Shown here one piece after another: positions 33,675-42,111 of a stretch of 42,313 nucleotides of DNA (position 1 is the first letter of the stretch; the number at the start of each line of letters is the position of its first letter). Origin of the DNA: Verrucomicrobiaceae bacterium (GTDB lineage: Bacteria; Verrucomicrobiota; Verrucomicrobiia; Verrucomicrobiales; V1-33); contig JAIXVE010000154.1 in NCBI GenBank assembly GCA_027483175.1, positions 1 through 42,313 of the forward strand, read 5' to 3'. The position numbers and the translations under genes are program-made. Under the pieces are notes generated by a model. It was not told the DNA's origin, did not search any database, and saw nothing but the letters and a program-made list of their open reading frames with translations.

Positions 33675-35735
33675 ATGAAACAAGTCGTTCGAGCTCAATT
33701 CAGAACAATCGTTCCTGCGTTGCGTCACATGATCGGCGCGGTGTTCTTCGTGATGGGAACCGGGTTGCTCAACGCCCAGAACCTCGTGACGAACGGTGGA
33801 TTCGAGAACGGATTCACGGGATGGACCAACGCAAGAAGCGGTTCCGGAAGCGCTTCCTTCTCCCTGGAATCCAACCTGCAATACGCCGGCACCAATGCTC
33901 TGAAGACCGTAGTCAGCAATCCAGGAGCCGATAACTGGAATGTGGAAACTCGCGCCCCGATCTTCACCGGCGTCGGCACCGGCAGATCCCTCAGCGTCAC
34001 GTTCCGCGCCCGAGCCGCGACGGCCGGCACCATCATCAACGCCGCGTTCCAGAATGGAACAGGCACCTACAGAGCCCAGTCCTTCACCCTCTCGACGTCA
34101 TGGACCTATTACACATGGAACCACACAACCATTCAGGATAGCCCGGGACTGAAGTTTCAGTATCGGTCCGCGGGAACCGTCTGGCTGGACCAAATCTCGG
34201 TCGTCGTCAATCCCACGCCGCCCGCTGGACTCGCCGTCACCCCCAATCTCGCCATGCGCCATCAGATCATGGACGGCATCGGCGGATCGATAGCGTTCAA
34301 TCTGCCAGACTATGAAGCCCTGAGCGCCACGCAGAAAAACCAGATCGAAAACCTGCTCTACGACGACTGCGGCATCGATATCGTCCGCCACAGGACAGGC
34401 AACTCTCCTGCCCTGAACAACGAACTCGCCATGAGGGCTCAGAGGAATGGAGCCCGAAGCCTGTTGACCTGCTGGTCTCCCCCGGCTTCCCTGAAAAGCA
34501 ATAACAGTATCATCAGTGGCACGCTCAGAATTGTCTCAGGCAAGTACGATTACGCCGGATTCGCGGATTGGTGGTACGCAAGGCTCGACGCATCCAACTG
34601 GATCCACGACTTCATCTCCATCCAGAACGAGCCAAGTTACGACCCCGGCAACAAAGAAACCTGCCGCTTCGTCGCGAGCGAGACCGTTCCCGCAACAGCG
34701 AGTGGGTCCGCCAGCTACCGGTTAGCCCTCGACGCAGTTCACAACAAGATCAGAAATGAACCCAAAAAGCCCCAATTCATCGCGGTCGACGCCGAAACCC
34801 ACTCAGCTTTCAACTCGATCGCCCCGACGGTCTCCGGGTCCACTCATGTAAGCCACCTGGGATTCCACAACTACGGCTCGAATGACTTTGCCGGGGTTGA
34901 ATCAAGGTACAATGGCAGGCGCGGATGGATGACTGAATGGGGGAAAGACGCCTCAGCCACGGACCCGGTTGGCATCAGGGAGAACTGGTTGCTTCTCCCC
35001 ATGAATATTCACGAATCGTTAGTTGAGGCAAATGCCTCAGCCTACCTCGCGTGGCGAATGGTCCATGGTAACAACACAGGTCAGGTCTGGGCGATGCTCG
35101 GTGTGGAAAATCGACAATTCCAGGTCCAGAATTCCTTCCATTCCGTTAAGCACTTCGCAAAAGAGATCTCGCCCGGCGATCAGCGCTTCGAGATCACCAG
35201 AAGCGACACCAATACCGATGTCCGCATCTCCGGCTACATCAGTCGAAACGGGCGAAAGATCACACTCGTCGCACTCAATACCAGCACCGCCGCCGCCGGA
35301 ATCTCCCTGCGCTTCCCCGGACTTCCAGTGCTTTCCATGAATGCATTTCAGACCAAGCAAGCCGACATGACCAACAATGTCCTCACCAATCCCTATCAGG
35401 CGCTCGGCTCACTGAATCATGCTCTCACCCAGACACTCCCGGCACAGTCAATCACCACCTACGTGATCACTCTCTCGGAAACCCTCAATCCCTACGACCC
35501 AGCCCTCCTCCGCGTGAACGGATTCGAGCATCGCGGAAATCAATTCTCCGTAACCATCCCCGCCCAACCCGGCCATGACTTCACTCTCTGGAAATCCACC
35601 AACCTCGCCGGGAACTCATGGCAAGAGGTCACCAATGCGGTCTCCACCGAGTCCGACGGACAATTGATCCTGACCGACCCAAACCCCGGCCCCGGCAAGG
35701 CCTTCTACCGCGTCGAACACGCCAAAGGCCTCTGA
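33675..35735 (+). CDS. Secreted GH30-like glycoside hydrolase with carbohydrate-binding module
   Basis: A 686-residue exported enzyme. A long-n-region signal peptide ends near residue 35 (alternative start Met19). A CBM4/9-like sandwich follows (about 36-178, NLVTNGGFENGFTGWT). The catalytic barrel starts at MDGIGGSIAFNLPDYEAL (199-) and has acid/base Glu319 in ISIQNEPS and nucleophile Glu421 in WMTEWG, the clan A pattern of GH30 enzymes such as glucuronoxylanases. Two beta domains finish it, the last (about 600-686) ending in KAFYRVEH, a C-terminal type common in Verrucomicrobiota. Xylan-like substrates are plausible but unproven. It follows the double esterase gene by 122 bases. Confidence 0.8.
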   Translation: MKQVVRAQFRTIVPALRHMIGAVFFVMGTGLLNAQNLVTNGGFENGFTGWTNARSGSGSASFSLESNLQYAGTNALKTVVSNPGADNWNVETRAPIFTGVGTGRSLSVTFRARAATAGTIINAAFQNGTGTYRAQSFTLSTSWTYYTWNHTTIQDSPGLKFQYRSAGTVWLDQISVVVNPTPPAGLAVTPNLAMRHQIMDGIGGSIAFNLPDYEALSATQKNQIENLLYDDCGIDIVRHRTGNSPALNNELAMRAQRNGARSLLTCWSPPASLKSNNSIISGTLRIVSGKYDYAGFADWWYARLDASNWIHDFISIQNEPSYDPGNKETCRFVASETVPATASGSASYRLALDAVHNKIRNEPKKPQFIAVDAETHSAFNSIAPTVSGSTHVSHLGFHNYGSNDFAGVESRYNGRRGWMTEWGKDASATDPVGIRENWLLLPMNIHESLVEANASAYLAWRMVHGNNTGQVWAMLGVENRQFQVQNSFHSVKHFAKEISPGDQRFEITRSDTNTDVRISGYISRNGRKITLVALNTSTAAAGISLRFPGLPVLSMNAFQTKQADMTNNVLTNPYQALGSLNHALTQTLPAQSITTYVITLSETLNPYDPALLRVNGFEHRGNQFSVTIPAQPGHDFTLWKSTNLAGNSWQEVTNAVSTESDGQLILTDPNPGPGKAFYRVEHAKGL

Positions 35736-35913
35736 AAAGTCCCTCCGAACCGCACGAGACAAAACCCGTAATTAGTTAGCAACCGAGAGAGACTCACCGC
35801 TTCTTAAGCATTCTGAACCTCTCATTGCTGTTGATTGCCACGCCCCCAAAGGACGGGTCGAGGTCGGCATGAAGCCCTCCCAGCCGGTCAGCACTGGTCA
35901 GCACGGCCCCACC

Positions 35914-36075
35914 TCACCCTCGCACCAGTCGGGGGTTCGACCAATCGCCGAAATCCCGGCGCCAAATCGCCACCCCGTTGAGTGCGGCGGCGGCGAACCA
36001 GTAGGCTCCACCGAGAATCAGCCAAATAAAAGGATCCCTCACTTTGGTGCTCAAATGCGTGGCGATACCTTTCAT
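35914..36075 (-). CDS. Small single-span membrane protein, 53 aa
   Basis: The minus strand encodes MKGIATHLSTKVRDPFIWLI, a hydrophobic span to about residue 38 (LGGAYWFAAAALNGVAIW) and a polar end RRDFGDWSNPRLVRG. The charge pattern suits one transmembrane helix. Its ATG is divergent from the HTH-ImmA gene with 92 bases between the starts. No Shine-Dalgarno is evident, and I do not recognise a family. Composition and membrane pattern are the only support; overlapping frames on both strands look random. The 178 bases after it, to the GH30 stop, hold nothing I can name. Confidence 0.45.
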   Translation of the reverse strand: MKGIATHLSTKVRDPFIWLILGGAYWFAAAALNGVAIWRRDFGDWSNPRLVRG

Positions 36076-36079
36076 GAGC

Positions 36080-36123
36080 TGACATTGTAAGCTTGAATCT
36101 CGCTCAATTGCGCTACATTGTCA
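36080..36123. promoter_or_regulatory. Inverted-repeat operator candidate between divergent genes
   Basis: TGACATTGTA (36080-36089) and TACATTGTCA (36114-36123) form an inverted repeat with one mismatch in ten and a 24-base spacer, between the start of the small membrane gene and that of the HTH-ImmA gene. HTH (XRE) regulators commonly bind such repeats, so autoregulation is plausible. A weak TTGAAT (36093) / TACATT (36114) pair with 15-base spacing could be the promoter. Confidence 0.4.
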
Positions 36124-36167
36124 CCTTTATCCCCGCCAATCGCACTCGCCGCCCAATCCACTGCTCA

Positions 36168-37403
36168 ATGGACTCCGAACTTCTCAAGCAACTCGACCCT
36201 CGGCAGCTCGGCGAGCGATTGAAAGTCGCCCGCAAGGCGCGCGGGCTGACGCAGGAGGCTGTGGCGACGAAACTCGGCATTCTGCGAACGACGCTGGTCG
36301 CGATGGAAAAAGGCGACCGCCGGGTGACGCCAGGGGAACTCATCGAGATGGCGAAGATGTTCGGGCGGCCGGTGAGCGAGTTTGTTTCCAGGCGGGCAAA
36401 CAAGGAACCATTCGTGCCGCAGTTTCGCCTGCCGCCGGGGCAGCAGAATGTGACCGAGAGTGAGCTTGTGACTGCGGCGATGGAATTGGAGAGTCTCGCG
36501 CGAGATTATGTCGAGCTTGAGGAAATCAATGCAGCCGTAATGCGCCCGATTTTCCCGCCCATGTATGCACTCGAAGTGCCCGGCGCGACGCCGGAACAGC
36601 GCGGCGAGGAGGTGGCTGCCGAAGAACGCACGAGGCTGGGACTTGGTGATGGTCCTATCGCAGACCTGCGCGTCCTGCTTGAGGAGGCAGTAGGCGTGCG
36701 GGTTTTCTACCTCCATCTTCCGCCTAAAGTGGGGGCGCTCTTCGCCTGCAATGATGACTTGGGCGCGTGCATCGCCATTAACCGCAATCATCCGCCGACG
36801 CGCGGTCACTGGTCGCTGGCACATGAGTACGGGCACTTCCTCACTACTCGCTATCTTGCCGATGTCAGCTTCACTCACGACCACTGGGGCAAGCTCGCGG
36901 CGGAGCGCTTTGCCGACGCGTTCGCAAAGAACTTTCTCATGCCTCGCACGGGCGTCTCGCGGCGGCTCTCGGATGCCATGCAGGCACTCGGCAAGGAGCG
37001 CCCGACCATCGGCACGGTGCTGTCACTCGCGCATCTCTACTGCGTCTCAGCTCAGGCCATGTTCCTTCGCCTGGAGGAACTGAAGCGTATCCCATCCGGC
37101 ACGTGGAACACGCTCCGCGAGAAGCGCGGCTTCAAACCCGAACAGGCGCGCGCTGCGCTGGGCCTCGGCTCCGCGCATCGCGCTCCCATGCTCCCGCTGC
37201 GCTACCGCCAACTCGCCCTCAGCGCCTACGAAGTTAAGGAGCGACTAACAGAAGGTCAGCTCGCACGGAAGCTCCGCATGGGGCGTGTCGCTACCCGCCT
37301 CGAGTTGGAATCGTTGAGGTTGCTCAATGATGATGCTGGAAACGGGGCCAATGATGAGTTCGAGCCAGTCGAACTCAACCTTGCGGAACTTGTTCCCGCC
37401 TGA
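36168..37403 (+). CDS. XRE HTH - ImmA/IrrE metallopeptidase fusion
   Basis: A 411-residue protein. Residues 14-68 are an XRE-type helix-turn-helix (GERLKVARKARGLTQEAVA, TTLVAMEKGDRRVTPGE). Residues about 145-300 are an ImmA/IrrE (peptidase M78) domain with the zinc motif HEYGH at 219-223 and ERFADAFAKNFLMPR. A C-terminal helical region (about 320-411) ends acidic. Such fusions bind their own operator and cleave or sense regulatory proteins. The ATG gives the standard N-terminus; a TTG further upstream is less likely. The PIN gene follows after six bases, so the two form an operon. COG2856-type proteins have been proposed as toxin-antitoxin components. Confidence 0.9.
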   Translation: MDSELLKQLDPRQLGERLKVARKARGLTQEAVATKLGILRTTLVAMEKGDRRVTPGELIEMAKMFGRPVSEFVSRRANKEPFVPQFRLPPGQQNVTESELVTAAMELESLARDYVELEEINAAVMRPIFPPMYALEVPGATPEQRGEEVAAEERTRLGLGDGPIADLRVLLEEAVGVRVFYLHLPPKVGALFACNDDLGACIAINRNHPPTRGHWSLAHEYGHFLTTRYLADVSFTHDHWGKLAAERFADAFAKNFLMPRTGVSRRLSDAMQALGKERPTIGTVLSLAHLYCVSAQAMFLRLEELKRIPSGTWNTLREKRGFKPEQARAALGLGSAHRAPMLPLRYRQLALSAYEVKERLTEGQLARKLRMGRVATRLELESLRLLNDDAGNGANDEFEPVELNLAELVPA

Positions 37404-37409
37404 CCGCAA

Positions 37410-37946
37410 ATGAAGCTGCTCCTGAATGACAGCTCCGTCCTGCTGAATCTGCTCGCCACAAACCTTTTCCGCGAAATTGCAACACAAGCTGGTTGGCAAT
37501 TCGCCATCTGCCCGGCGGTTCTGGCGGAAGTTGATGAATTGCGTGACGAACATTCAGGAGAACTGATACCGGTGGATCTCTCTACTTACATTTCATCCGG
37601 CCTGCTGCAGGTGCTCGAAATCACCGGCGACGAGGAACAAACCCTCTACGTCGCACAGACCATCGTCGTGGACGACGGAGAGGCGATGAGCATTGCCATC
37701 GCTGCTCACCGGCATCTGGAGCTGGCGATCGACGACAAGCAGGCTGCCAATCACACACGCCGAACGTTCCCGGAAATCCGCCTTTGGAGCACGCCGGAGA
37801 TCCTCAAACACTGGTGCGAAGTCGGCGGCGCGGACCCCCAAACGCTCCAATCAGCGATTCGACTCATCGAAACCCGCTCTCGGTATTTCCCGGCGAAATC
37901 TCATCCGCTCGCGACGTGGTGGCAGTCCGCACGCGGGCCAGACTGA
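37410..37946 (+). CDS. PIN-domain protein, likely toxin partner
   Basis: A 178-residue protein with a PIN-like ribonuclease core: Asp7 in LLLNDSSVLLNLL, Glu40 in AVLAEVDEL, Asp88/89 in VVDDGEAMSIAIA and Asp108/109 in LAIDDKQAA give the usual four acidic positions. The last 50 residues extend beyond a minimal PIN domain and carry several tryptophans (LKHWCEVGG, ATWWQSARG). It starts six bases after the HTH-ImmA gene, which therefore is its likely antitoxin or regulator. The 170 bases downstream (37947-38116) show no gene. Confidence 0.8.
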   Translation: MKLLLNDSSVLLNLLATNLFREIATQAGWQFAICPAVLAEVDELRDEHSGELIPVDLSTYISSGLLQVLEITGDEEQTLYVAQTIVVDDGEAMSIAIAAHRHLELAIDDKQAANHTRRTFPEIRLWSTPEILKHWCEVGGADPQTLQSAIRLIETRSRYFPAKSHPLATWWQSARGPD

Positions 37947-38116
37947 GGCCCGCAAACATGCCCCGTTCCTCCACCGACGCCGCAGGCGCAGATCTGCATC
38001 GAAACGTCGGTCGGCGGGGGCGGCTGCCCGCATTGCGGACAGGTTGCGGCTGGCGCAGCATTTGTCTTTCTGGAACAGCACGAGTTCGTTAAACCTTAAT
38101 CATTCACAGCCCCTCC

Positions 38117-40219
38117 ATGAAATACGCCACCTCATCCCTCGCCTGCGGCATCGGCCTTGGGCTTTCACTGAGCATGGGAACCATCAGCGCAATCGCCGCG
38201 CCGCCAGCACCCCCTGCTTCGCTCAGTGCGCAGGGCCAGCAGTTGCAGGCCCAGTATGAGGCGATGCTGAACGGATTGAAGGCGGGGCTCTCCAAAGCAT
38301 TGCCGCCCGTTGATGATGCCGCGAAAGCGACGCTCCAGCAGGCCCGTGCCGCTGTCGCCAAAGCCACGGCCGACGCCCGCACGGCAAAAGACGCCCTCGG
38401 CAAAGTCGGCACCGCAAAGGCACTCGTGGATCATGCCAACGGCAAATGGCTGGGCGGCGCAGCCAAAGGAATCGCTGCGGCCGAGGCCGCCCTGAAAAAG
38501 GCCACCACAGACGCAGAGCGTGAGGCCGCGAACAAGGACCTAGCCAAGTGGCAGGCAGACAAAGAAGCCGGCATCAAGGCGCTCGCGGAGCGGCAGGCAG
38601 CACTGGAAGCGGCAAAACTTGAGGAACCAAAACTGGCCGCAGCGAATCAGGCCGCCCAGGATGCGCTCGCCAAAGCGCAGGCCGCCGAGCTGGCCGCGGC
38701 AACTGCCTCCCTCGAAGCCGTCGAGCCATTTCTCGCCAGCGACAAACTCGACGCGAAGCTCGTCCTCACCGCCGTGCTGGCGAACGCCACGCCAAAGGGG
38801 CTCGCGGAATTCGCCGCACAAGGCAAGGAACAGGCAGTCACCGTGACCACTCTGCTCGCTGACGAGGCCCTCATGAAAGCCATGCTCGCTGCCGGCGGGG
38901 CGAAGGACGGCATGTATGGTCAGGCAGCGCAGATTTATGCGGCCATTCAAAAAGCAAGCCCGCGTGCCAAGGACGGTCTTTACCAGAAGCTCGCCCTCGC
39001 CGTCAGCCTCGAACACGCCGTACCCATCAAACAGAGCAACCCCAAGGCCGCCACCAATGCCCCGGACACGGTTGACCCTCTGAAACGTTATCAGCACTTT
39101 GAAAAAGCGAGCCTAGCCGGTGAACTCGACCCCGCCTTCAAAACCCTCAACACATGGGAACTCCGCAACGTGGTAAACGGCGACGAGCCCGACGAAACGC
39201 TCGCGTGGGGCCGCGAGATGCTCCGCAACTACCGCCCCGATCACGTGCTGAACCCCGACTACGGCTGGCGTTATTCGCGCGCTGTCGCCACCGACGTGCG
39301 CTATGGCTCGCAGAACGTGAAGGACGATCTCCCGGAGCTGCAGCAATACCAGAATATCATCAAAAACGGCGGCATCTGCGGACGCCGCGCCTTCTTCGGA
39401 CGCTTCATCCTGCGCGCCTTCGGCATGCCCACCACCGCCCGCCCCCAGCGCGGCCACGCGGCGCTTTCCCGCTGGACCCCTGACGGATGGGTCATCAATC
39501 TCGGCGCCGGTTGGGGCTGCCCCGAAGCCAAAGGCGTCATGGAATTGTCCGACACCGACTTCGTGCTGGAAACCCAGATCCGCAAGAACCCCGCACAACA
39601 CGCCAAAGCCCTGCGCGCCCAGTGGGCCGCCGATGCCGTCGGCGAGCAGAAATACGTCAGCCTCAAACCCGGCTCGGGCGGCTTCTGGGGCATGATGGCG
39701 CTCTACTCGAAGAAAGCCGCCGTCGGCGACAAGTCCGCCACTCCAGCCGCGCTCGGCGAAAACCTCGGCGAGGCAAACGAGTCCGCCGAAGTCCGTTCCC
39801 GCGCCCTCGTGAAAGCCACCGTGACCGACGCCGACAGGAAGATCACCGTCGCCCCTAACGGCACCATCACCATCCCCGCAGCGGCCTGTGGCGGCGCTCA
39901 GATTCTCGGCAGCTTCGCCGGCGGCCATCAGATCTTCTCGGGCGGCGGAACCATCACCTGCGATGTCGAAATCCCCCGCCCCGGAAAGTATGCCCTCACA
40001 GCAAAAGTCGCCACCGTGCAGGACAACCCGAAAATGCAGCTCGTCGCCAATAGCACATCACCGGTCGACATCGCCATCCCTTACACCATCGGGAAATGGC
40101 AGCAGACGCCCGCCGCCGAAATCACACTCACTCAGGGCAAAAACAGCCTCCGCCTCACCCGCCCCGCCGAGAGCCGTGGTCTCACCATCAAGGAATTCAC
40201 GCTGGCCCCGCTGAAATAG
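38117..40219 (+). CDS. Exported coiled-coil/transglutaminase-like protein, 700 aa
   Basis: A Sec signal (residues 1-28) is followed by a long Ala/Lys-rich helical region (about 33-200) with coiled-coil character. The central part has a transglutaminase-like active site: Cys421 in GGICGRRAFFGRF, His447 in QRGHAALSRW and Asn461 in WVIN in the place of the usual Asp. A C-terminal beta-rich domain (about 575-700) has FSGGGTITCDVEIPRPGKY and LTQGKNSLRLTRP, like a carbohydrate-binding sandwich. I know similar proteins only as uncharacterised Planctomycetota/Verrucomicrobiota proteins. A cell-envelope crosslinking, amidase or peptidase role is inferred from the Cys-His pair. Confidence 0.7.
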   Translation: MKYATSSLACGIGLGLSLSMGTISAIAAPPAPPASLSAQGQQLQAQYEAMLNGLKAGLSKALPPVDDAAKATLQQARAAVAKATADARTAKDALGKVGTAKALVDHANGKWLGGAAKGIAAAEAALKKATTDAEREAANKDLAKWQADKEAGIKALAERQAALEAAKLEEPKLAAANQAAQDALAKAQAAELAAATASLEAVEPFLASDKLDAKLVLTAVLANATPKGLAEFAAQGKEQAVTVTTLLADEALMKAMLAAGGAKDGMYGQAAQIYAAIQKASPRAKDGLYQKLALAVSLEHAVPIKQSNPKAATNAPDTVDPLKRYQHFEKASLAGELDPAFKTLNTWELRNVVNGDEPDETLAWGREMLRNYRPDHVLNPDYGWRYSRAVATDVRYGSQNVKDDLPELQQYQNIIKNGGICGRRAFFGRFILRAFGMPTTARPQRGHAALSRWTPDGWVINLGAGWGCPEAKGVMELSDTDFVLETQIRKNPAQHAKALRAQWAADAVGEQKYVSLKPGSGGFWGMMALYSKKAAVGDKSATPAALGENLGEANESAEVRSRALVKATVTDADRKITVAPNGTITIPAAACGGAQILGSFAGGHQIFSGGGTITCDVEIPRPGKYALTAKVATVQDNPKMQLVANSTSPVDIAIPYTIGKWQQTPAAEITLTQGKNSLRLTRPAESRGLTIKEFTLAPLK

Positions 40220-40261
40220 GCCGCGCCGCAGGAAAGCACCCCGATCAATAGCAAGATCTCC

Positions 40262-42004
40262 ATGTCGAAGCCATCGAAGCCCACGGTTCCGTCCATCTTT
40301 GCCTGCCTGACGTTATTTCTCGCGGGAACCACTAGCGCTCGGAATCCCGCCCCAGCGGCACCGTATGACCTCGTCATCTACGGCGACTCGTCCGGCGCGG
40401 TGACGGCGGCAATTGCCGCAAAGCGCCAGGGTCGTTCCATCGCGTGGATCAATTCCACGAGATTCCCCGGCGGCATGAGTGCTAGCGGGCTGGGGGCCAC
40501 GGATTTCCTCGGCAGACAGAACACCTTTGGCGGCATTGCGAAGGAATTCTATGCAGGCGTCGCGACAGCCTACGGGAAGGATTTCGTCCGCAGCTTCGAG
40601 CCACACGTGGGCAAGCAGGTGTTCGAGAAGCTCCTCACGGATGCTGGCATCGCACCCATCTACAACGAGCAACTCGACCGCACCCCTGGCAAGGGTGTGA
40701 CGATGGAAGGCAAGCGCATCACAGCCATCACCACCCTAAGCGGAAAGACGTTTCGCGGGAAGATGTTCATTGATGCCACCTACGTCGGCGACCTCATGGC
40801 GGCGGCAGGCGTCACGTTCACCGTGGGGCGCGAGCCGGAGAGCCAATACGGCGAAGACCTCGCCGGCGTGCGCCGCGGCGACACAAAGCCGCGCGTCCAT
40901 TACGGGCAGAAAGACAAGGACCACTTCGTCTCGGCGGTCGACCCGTATGTGAAACCCGGCGACCCGGCGAGTGGGCTGCTTCCCCACGTCGTTCCCGGCG
41001 AGGGTCTCGTGAACGGTCAGGGCGACAAAAAGATTCAGGCCTACAACTACCGAGTCTGTCTCACAACCAATCCCGCCAACCGCATCCCTATCGAAAAACC
41101 GCCCGGCTACCGCGACATTGACCACGAACTCCTGCTGCGGAACTTCGACGCCGGCGACCCGCGGATGCCCGCTCTCATCGAACCGCTCGAAGGCAACACA
41201 CAAAAGGTCGACTGGAATAACATGCACGCAGTCGGCTCCGACTTCGTGGCCGCTAACTACGCGTATCCTGAAGCCAGCTACGAGCTCCGCCGCGAAATCG
41301 AAAAGGCCCATGAAACCTACATTCGCGGCTTCCTCTGGACGATGGCGAACAGCCCGCGCGTGCCGGAAAAGCTCCGCCAGCGCGCCGCTTCGTTCGGACT
41401 CCCGCGCGACGAGTTCACCGACAACGGCGGCTGGCCATGGATGATCTACATCCGCGAGGCGCGCCGCATGGTCGCCGACTACGTCATGACCCAGGCCGAT
41501 TGCATCGGATCCCGCAAAGCACCGGATCCGGTCGCGCTCGGCTCGTTCGGCATGGATTCGCATGCGGTGCAGCACATCGTCACTTCGGCGGGCACCGTGC
41601 AGAACGAAGGCGTCATCTGGCGCGTGCCGCCCCGCCCTTATGGCATCTCGTATCGCGCCATCATCCCGCGGAAGGGCGAATGCGAGAATCTCCTCTCGCC
41701 CATCTGCATCTCGGCCTCGCACGTCGCCCACGGCTCCATCCGCATGGAACCCGTATTCATGGCCCTATCGCAAAGCGCCGCCATCGCCGCAGGCATCGCC
41801 CTCGACCAGAATCTAGCCGTGCAGAACGTGCCCTACGACCTCCTGCGGGCAAAGCTCGAAGCCGCGAAGCAAGTCGTCAGCACCCCCACCCGCCCTCCCG
41901 CGCCCAACCGCAACGCGGATCGCGCCATCGACCTGACCCGCCGCCCGGTAGAACTCGCCCGCGCCGCCGTCGCCCCTGCGCCCGCAGCCCAGATCTCCCG
42001 TTGA
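40262..42004 (+). CDS. Secreted FAD-dependent oxidoreductase
   Basis: A 580-residue protein of the FAD_oxidored family (PF12831). A signal peptide (about residues 1-27) precedes the FAD-binding start YDLVIYGDSSGAVTAAIAAKRQG, in which Asp replaces the usual Gly of the GGxxG motif. It goes on with FPGGMSASGLGATDFLG, a family hallmark. Later motifs are FIDATYVGDLMAAAGV, YRVCLTTNP and EARRMVADYVMTQAD, then SAAIAAGIALDQ near the end. Relatives are common in polysaccharide-degrading Planctomycetota and Verrucomicrobiota, with unknown substrate. It follows the transglutaminase-like gene by 42 bases. Confidence 0.85.
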   Translation: MSKPSKPTVPSIFACLTLFLAGTTSARNPAPAAPYDLVIYGDSSGAVTAAIAAKRQGRSIAWINSTRFPGGMSASGLGATDFLGRQNTFGGIAKEFYAGVATAYGKDFVRSFEPHVGKQVFEKLLTDAGIAPIYNEQLDRTPGKGVTMEGKRITAITTLSGKTFRGKMFIDATYVGDLMAAAGVTFTVGREPESQYGEDLAGVRRGDTKPRVHYGQKDKDHFVSAVDPYVKPGDPASGLLPHVVPGEGLVNGQGDKKIQAYNYRVCLTTNPANRIPIEKPPGYRDIDHELLLRNFDAGDPRMPALIEPLEGNTQKVDWNNMHAVGSDFVAANYAYPEASYELRREIEKAHETYIRGFLWTMANSPRVPEKLRQRAASFGLPRDEFTDNGGWPWMIYIREARRMVADYVMTQADCIGSRKAPDPVALGSFGMDSHAVQHIVTSAGTVQNEGVIWRVPPRPYGISYRAIIPRKGECENLLSPICISASHVAHGSIRMEPVFMALSQSAAIAAGIALDQNLAVQNVPYDLLRAKLEAAKQVVSTPTRPPAPNRNADRAIDLTRRPVELARAAVAPAPAAQISR

Positions 42005-42111
42005 TCGCTCGTCCCAATATCGGATACGCGGATGAAAGCGCCGGCTGGATCAACACGAATTCAGAAAGGCACTTCCCTGCCCGCTTTCGCGCAAACCACA
42101 CCACGACCCAG

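Noticed and set aside
35925..35965. tRNA T-arm-like GGGGGTTCGACC
   Set aside because: No acceptor stem, D-arm or anticodon stem could be built around it on either strand.
35869..36090. 73-codon plus-strand and 65-codon minus-strand frames upstream of the HTH-ImmA gene
   Set aside because: Both have random-looking composition; the 53-codon minus-strand membrane protein in a third frame is the better candidate.
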